From contig CAJUSG010000024.1 of the NCBI GenBank assembly GCA_910589085.1, forward strand, positions 1 through 33,576: 33,576 bases of DNA, read 5' to 3'. The stretch is from an uncultured Oscillospiraceae bacterium (GTDB lineage Bacteria > Bacillota > Clostridia > Oscillospirales > Oscillospiraceae). This document shows positions 29,996 to 33,576 of the stretch, in pieces (positions within the stretch are counted from its first letter, which is position 1; every line of letters starts with the position of its first letter). A program made the translations under genes and the position numbers. The notes under the pieces were generated by a model, which was not told the origin of the DNA, did no database searches, and worked only from the letters and a program-made list of their open reading frames with translations.

Positions 29996-30565
29996 ATGAA
30001 AAAACTGCAATATAATTCGCCGGTTATCCTCAGCTTTTTCCTTGTGTCCCTGCTGGCCCTGGCTTTGGGGTTTCTCACAAAGGACTGGGTGACCTGGCAC
30101 CTGTTTTCCGTCTACCGGGCGCCGCTGACAGACCCCCTTACTTATGTGCGGTTTTTCGGCCATGTTCTGGGACATGCCGATGTTAACCACTTCTTGGGCA
30201 ACATGCTGCTGCTGCTCGTCATCGGCCCTCCCCTGGAGGAGAAATACGGCAGCCTGACCCTGCTGGCGGGGATTGTGCTCACCGCGCTGATCTCCGGAGC
30301 CCTGCAGTTTGTGTTCTTCCCCGGGACGGCGCTGCTGGGGGCCAGCGGGATTGTATTCATGCTCATCATGCTGGCCTCGCTGTCCGGCATGAAGGAGGGA
30401 AAAATTCCGCTGACGCTGGTTCTGGTGGCCCTGCTGTATCTGGGACAGGAGGTCTATTCCATCCTCTTTGTGCAGAACAACGTGGCCAACTTTATGCACA
30501 TCGTCGGCGGAGCCTGCGGCACCTCCTTCGGTTTTTTGGCGGCGAAGCAGCGCCTGAAGTTTTAA
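29996..30565 (+). CDS. Rhomboid-family intramembrane serine protease
   Basis: This 189-residue protein has six membrane spans. Rhomboid hallmarks are present: HADVNHFLGNMLLLL (span 2 His/Asn motif), GASG with Ser117 (span 4), and HIVGG with His168 (span 6), so the Ser-His dyad is complete. Rhomboids cut other membrane proteins. The gene follows a terminator, and 18 nt separate its stop from the next gene, so it begins a second part of the rightward arm. The ATG at 29996 has an AGGATGG-type ribosome site. Its substrate cannot be inferred. Confidence 0.9.
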   Translation: MKKLQYNSPVILSFFLVSLLALALGFLTKDWVTWHLFSVYRAPLTDPLTYVRFFGHVLGHADVNHFLGNMLLLLVIGPPLEEKYGSLTLLAGIVLTALISGALQFVFFPGTALLGASGIVFMLIMLASLSGMKEGKIPLTLVLVALLYLGQEVYSILFVQNNVANFMHIVGGACGTSFGFLAAKQRLKF

Positions 30566-30583
30566 ACAATCGGAGTGACTATC

Positions 30584-31723
30584 TTGACCTATTCTCAAAA
30601 CGATGTCCTGCGCATCGCGAAGCGGGTAAACAACACCAAACGCTCCTACCTTCTGGTCAACCGCCTCCAGGCGAAGCATATCCCGGTGAGCCCCGGCCGG
30701 GCGCTGGAGATGATGGAGCAGCTGGGTGATCTGCTGGCCCAAAAATATCCGGACACCCGGCTGGTTATCGGCTTTGCCGAGACGGCAACAGCCATCGGCG
30801 CCGCGGTGGCCAGCCGGTTCGGGGATGACTGCATATACCTGCACACCACCCGGGAGGCCCTGCCCGAGGTGGAGCGGTGGGTGCTGTTTTCCGAGGAGCA
30901 CAGCCACGCCGTGGAGCAGAAGCTCTGCGGCGACCGTTTGACCCGGTGGATTTCAGCCTCAGACAGCGTCCTTTTTGTGGACGACGAGATATCCACCGGC
31001 AAGACCCTCATCAATATGATGCATCAGCTTCGGGCACAATTCCCGGTCCTGTCCGGCAGAAGGCTGGCTGCGGCCTCTCTCCTCAACCGTGTCTCGCCGG
31101 AACATGAGCGGAGGATGGCCGAGGCCGGCCTCCGCTGCGAATGGCTGGTCAGGGTGGACATGGTCGATCCCGCCCAAGCGGCGGCCGCGTTTCAGGTGGA
31201 GGAGGCCGCCCCTGTTGAGGCGGCGGAAACCCGGTTTTCTCACGCCGCGCTGGACTGCGCCCCGCTGCCCGACCCCAGAACGGGCGTGTCCATCCGGGGC
31301 TATCGGGACAGCTGCGAGGAGATGTCCAGCGCCTTCCTGCAGGCCGCCGGCGCCCTCCTCGGCGGCTTTGACCGCGCGGTGGTGCTGGGTACGGAGGAGT
31401 GCATGTATCCCGCCCTGATCCTGGGGAAGCGGCTGGAGGAGCGGGGACTCTCCGTGAGGTGTCACGCCACGACAAGGAGCCCTATCGGCATCTGTTCCGC
31501 GCCCGATTATCCCATCACCTCCGGACGGCGGCTCAGCAGCTTCTATGAGGAGGGGCGGGACACATATATCTACAATTTTTCCCGCTGTGACGCCCTTATT
31601 GTGGTGTCGGACGCCCCGTCCTTCCGCCCGGAGGCCCTGAACCAGCTGGCCGCCGCCTGGGCTCCCTATGAGCCAAAAAGAATCTTCTTCATACAGGGAG
31701 GGCACGATGTTTGGTACGTATAA
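30584..31723 (+). CDS. Phosphoribosyltransferase with TRSP domain (Ter type)
   Basis: This 379-residue protein joins a type-I PRTase to the TRSP domain described for Ter-linked PRTases. The PRPP loop is VDDEISTGKT, with Asp133 and Asp134, and the eponymous motif TRSP is at 297-300, within CHATTRSPIG. It would attach a ribose phosphate to an as yet unknown base or acceptor. I chose the TTG start at 30584 because CGGAG lies 8 nt before it; a GTG at 30575 overlaps that site. The gene overlaps the next by 17 bases. Confidence 0.86.
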   Translation: MTYSQNDVLRIAKRVNNTKRSYLLVNRLQAKHIPVSPGRALEMMEQLGDLLAQKYPDTRLVIGFAETATAIGAAVASRFGDDCIYLHTTREALPEVERWVLFSEEHSHAVEQKLCGDRLTRWISASDSVLFVDDEISTGKTLINMMHQLRAQFPVLSGRRLAAASLLNRVSPEHERRMAEAGLRCEWLVRVDMVDPAQAAAAFQVEEAAPVEAAETRFSHAALDCAPLPDPRTGVSIRGYRDSCEEMSSAFLQAAGALLGGFDRAVVLGTEECMYPALILGKRLEERGLSVRCHATTRSPIGICSAPDYPITSGRRLSSFYEEGRDTYIYNFSRCDALIVVSDAPSFRPEALNQLAAAWAPYEPKRIFFIQGGHDVWYV

Positions 31724-32756
31724 AAGCAGTGATGTCACCATCCTTTTAAAGGACATCACCGGCCTGGTAGAGCCGCTGGGTACCCGTGAGCGGGAGGCGA
31801 AAATCCAGAGCGGCACACACTACTCGGAGATGCTCCCCATCGAGTACGAGCCCTCCCCCGCCTATCTGGCGGCCTATCAGGACGCATTGGCCAGGTATGC
31901 CGGCCTGACGGCGGAGGCGGTGGCCTGCACGGCGGAGCAGATCTGGCTGGACAAGGGGGCGGATACCGTTCTCGTCTCGCTGGCCCGAGCGGGCACCCCC
32001 ATCGGGATCCTGATAAAGCGGTTTCTCGCCTTCAAATATCACGCCTCGGTGGAGCACTACACCATATCCATTATCCGGGACCGGGGCATTGACCGGGCCG
32101 CTATGAACTATATTCTGGAGAGACACCGGCCGGAACAAATTCAGTTTGTGGATGGCTGGACGGGAAAAGGCGCCATTCAGCGTGAGCTGAACAGGGCGAT
32201 GACGGAGTACCCCGGTGTGGATGCAGGTCTGGCGGTCCTGTCAGACCCGGGCTTTCTGGCGGGGAAATGCGGCACCCATGACGATTTTCTGATCCCCAGC
32301 TCCTGTCTGAACGCAACAGTGTCCGGACTGCTGAGCCGCACCTTTTATCGCCCCGACATCATTGCTCCCGGCGATTTCCATGGCGCCGCCTTCTACGGGG
32401 AGCTGAAAAGCCGGGATCTGACCTATCCCTTCATCGATGCTGTGGCTGGCTGTTTTACTCTGGAGTACCGCCGGGAGGAGGACAGAGTTTTTTCCCGGAG
32501 CGCCGAAGCGGAGGTCGATGATATCTGCGCCCGCTTCGGAATCAAGGACCGAAATCTGGTGAAGCCGGGGATCGGCGAGGCGACCCGGGTTCTTTTGCGC
32601 CGGGCTCCCTGGAAGGTTCTGGTGCGGGACCTGCATGACGAAGAACACCTGGGGCACCTCTACCAGCTGGCACGGGAGAAAAATGTCCCGCTGGTGGAGT
32701 ACCCCCTGGAGCATTACAGGGCCTGCGGTCTGATCCGCAGCCTGGCGGACAATTGA
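31707..32756 (+). CDS. StiP-type PRTase with PELOTA-like C-terminus
   Basis: This 349-residue protein belongs to the StiP/PRTase family of Ter clusters. A PRPP-type loop FVDGWTGKG has Asp149 and Lys154, preceded by VLVSLARAGTPIG (a PRTase strand and loop). Residues ~305-349 (VRDLHDEEHLGHLYQLA...PLVEYPLEHY) have the look of the PELOTA/L7Ae-like RNA-binding domain reported as its usual partner. StiP was once named a cysteine protease; the sequence here supports PRTase. ATG 31707 follows GGGAGG; an upstream ATG (31668) overlaps the previous gene and lacks a site. Confidence 0.85.
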   Translation: MFGTYKSSDVTILLKDITGLVEPLGTREREAKIQSGTHYSEMLPIEYEPSPAYLAAYQDALARYAGLTAEAVACTAEQIWLDKGADTVLVSLARAGTPIGILIKRFLAFKYHASVEHYTISIIRDRGIDRAAMNYILERHRPEQIQFVDGWTGKGAIQRELNRAMTEYPGVDAGLAVLSDPGFLAGKCGTHDDFLIPSSCLNATVSGLLSRTFYRPDIIAPGDFHGAAFYGELKSRDLTYPFIDAVAGCFTLEYRREEDRVFSRSAEAEVDDICARFGIKDRNLVKPGIGEATRVLLRRAPWKVLVRDLHDEEHLGHLYQLAREKNVPLVEYPLEHYRACGLIRSLADN

Positions 32757-33518
32757 ATGATGAGCCGGATTTTGTTTGCAAGCGACCTGGACAATACCCT
32801 CCTGTTTTCCTACCGGCATAGGCGGAATGACGACAGATGTGTGGAGCATCTGGACGGGAAGGAACAGGGGTTCTGCACCAGAAGGTCCTTGCTTCTGCTG
32901 GCCCAGGTGTGCGGGAGAGCACAGTTTATCCCGGTTACAACCCGGTCCCTCGACCAATATCGGCGCATTGCCTGGCCTGCGGCCTGCGTCCCCAGATACG
33001 CGGTGACCACCAACGGCGGGATTCTGCTGGCCGATGGAGAAGAAGACCCGGAATGGTCCGCACAGACCCGGGAGCTTACCGCCCCCTGGCGAGAGGAACT
33101 GCTCCGTCTGCACAGCCGTTTACCGGAGGCGCCCATGCTCAGGCGCTGCCGGATGGTTGACGGCTTATATCTGTTTGCGGCGTGTGACGATGTGGAGAGC
33201 GCTCAGGCCGGTGGGAAATTTTTTGCCGGCCAGACATCCTTGGATATTGCGGTGTCCGGTCGGAAGGTCTATTTTTTTCCGCCGCCCCTCAACAAGGGAA
33301 CCGCAGTCAAGCGCTTGAAGGAACGGTTTCAGCCTGAAAAAACCATCTGTGCCGGGGACAGCGTAATTGATATCCCCATGCTCCGCGCCGCGGATCTCGC
33401 GATCCTGCCGAATCCTGATCTGCTTCAGGACGGCAATTCGGCTGTCCTGAAAATTCATCAGGGAACGGACCGTTTTCCGGATTTTGTGTTACAGTCCGTT
33501 CTGGAAGAGTTGAAGTGA
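32757..33518 (+). CDS. HAD-superfamily phosphatase of the Ter module
   Basis: This 253-residue Cof/sucrose-phosphatase-like HAD protein has motif I DLDNT (Asp10, Asp12), motif II VTTRS, a lysine in NKGTAVKRL (motif III) and motif IV GDSVIDIPML with Asp201 and Asp205. It would remove phosphate from the product of the two PRTases. Its ATG directly follows the StiP-type stop (TGA-ATG), so translation is coupled. This reaction order is inferred from the gene set. The remaining bases to the window end hold a short tandem repeat and no recognised gene. Confidence 0.9.
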   Translation: MMSRILFASDLDNTLLFSYRHRRNDDRCVEHLDGKEQGFCTRRSLLLLAQVCGRAQFIPVTTRSLDQYRRIAWPAACVPRYAVTTNGGILLADGEEDPEWSAQTRELTAPWREELLRLHSRLPEAPMLRRCRMVDGLYLFAACDDVESAQAGGKFFAGQTSLDIAVSGRKVYFFPPPLNKGTAVKRLKERFQPEKTICAGDSVIDIPMLRAADLAILPNPDLLQDGNSAVLKIHQGTDRFPDFVLQSVLEELK

Positions 33519-33526
33519 TCGCCCCC

Positions 33527-33549
33527 GTCTACCAAAAGTCTACCAAAAA
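33527..33549. repeat. Tandem 11-bp direct repeat at the end of the window
   Basis: GTCTACCAAAA occurs twice head to tail (33527-33537 and 33538-33548), starting 8 nt after the HAD gene's stop. Its extent beyond the window is unknown. The rest of the tail (33550-33576) shows nothing I can name. Confidence 0.6.
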
Positions 33550-33576
33550 GGCCCTCAATTCTCTGCGGCGCAGGGG

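Overview
The window is a GC-rich, gene-dense stretch of a spore-forming, Gram-positive Clostridia-like genome. The likely group is Oscillospiraceae (Flavonifractor, Lawsonibacter, Oscillibacter or similar gut genera). The evidence is a SpoIIQ-type M23 protein behind a possible forespore promoter, strong AGGAGG ribosome sites, sigma-A promoters, a CD1871A-type CxxC microprotein, a BceAB-type transporter and high GC. The genus is inference. I saw no rRNA, tRNA, CRISPR array, insertion sequence or phage gene.

Positions 1-6.2 kb are housekeeping and mixed functions: the 3' end of ilvD, a FapA/DUF342 polymer-forming protein, rpiB, a SpoIIQ-like LytM protein, a MATE exporter, and a 61-residue Cys/His-rich protein in a small AT-richer island. 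Convergent pairs are separated by strong two-way hairpin terminators.

Positions 6.2-11.9 kb hold a BceAB-type ABC transporter headed by a previously hidden 49-residue secreted or membrane microprotein. Next come a secreted SH3-SH3-NlpC/P60 cell-wall hydrolase whose promoter carries three WalR-like half-sites at 11-bp spacing, and a divergent pair of an IscR-like Rrf2 regulator and cysK with two similar candidate operators.

Positions 11.9-18.6 kb (minus strand) hold two modules in one direction. The first is redox: a Cys-rich small protein, a TlpA/ResA-like lipoprotein, a 52-residue CxxC microprotein that overlaps both neighbours, and a NapH-like membrane polyferredoxin. The second is an ABC-2 exporter: an ATPase, a zinc-ribbon protein with one membrane span and a large outer domain, and two permeases.

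Positions 18.6-33.5 kb are a large Ter (TerD/TelA/YceG) stress island built on a divergent promoter pair. Leftward lie a CitE-like C-C bond lyase and an unusual YceG-like/HtrA serine protease fusion. Rightward lie a 755-residue YceG-like protein with three internal repeats, TelA, four TerD-family proteins, a PMCA-type Ca2+ P-type ATPase, a rhomboid protease, a PRTase-TRSP protein, a StiP-type PRTase with a PELOTA-like tail, and a HAD phosphatase. The lyase, two PRTases and HAD enzyme match the metabolite-making branch proposed for Ter systems. TerD proteins bind Ca2+, so a Ca2+ pump in the same array suggests coupling of Ca2+ handling, membrane stress and synthesis of a nucleoside-like small molecule. 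The two protease genes (HtrA-like fusion and rhomboid) are the least expected parts. The cluster may continue beyond the right edge, because the ATP-grasp and TerC genes often found in such loci are not in view.
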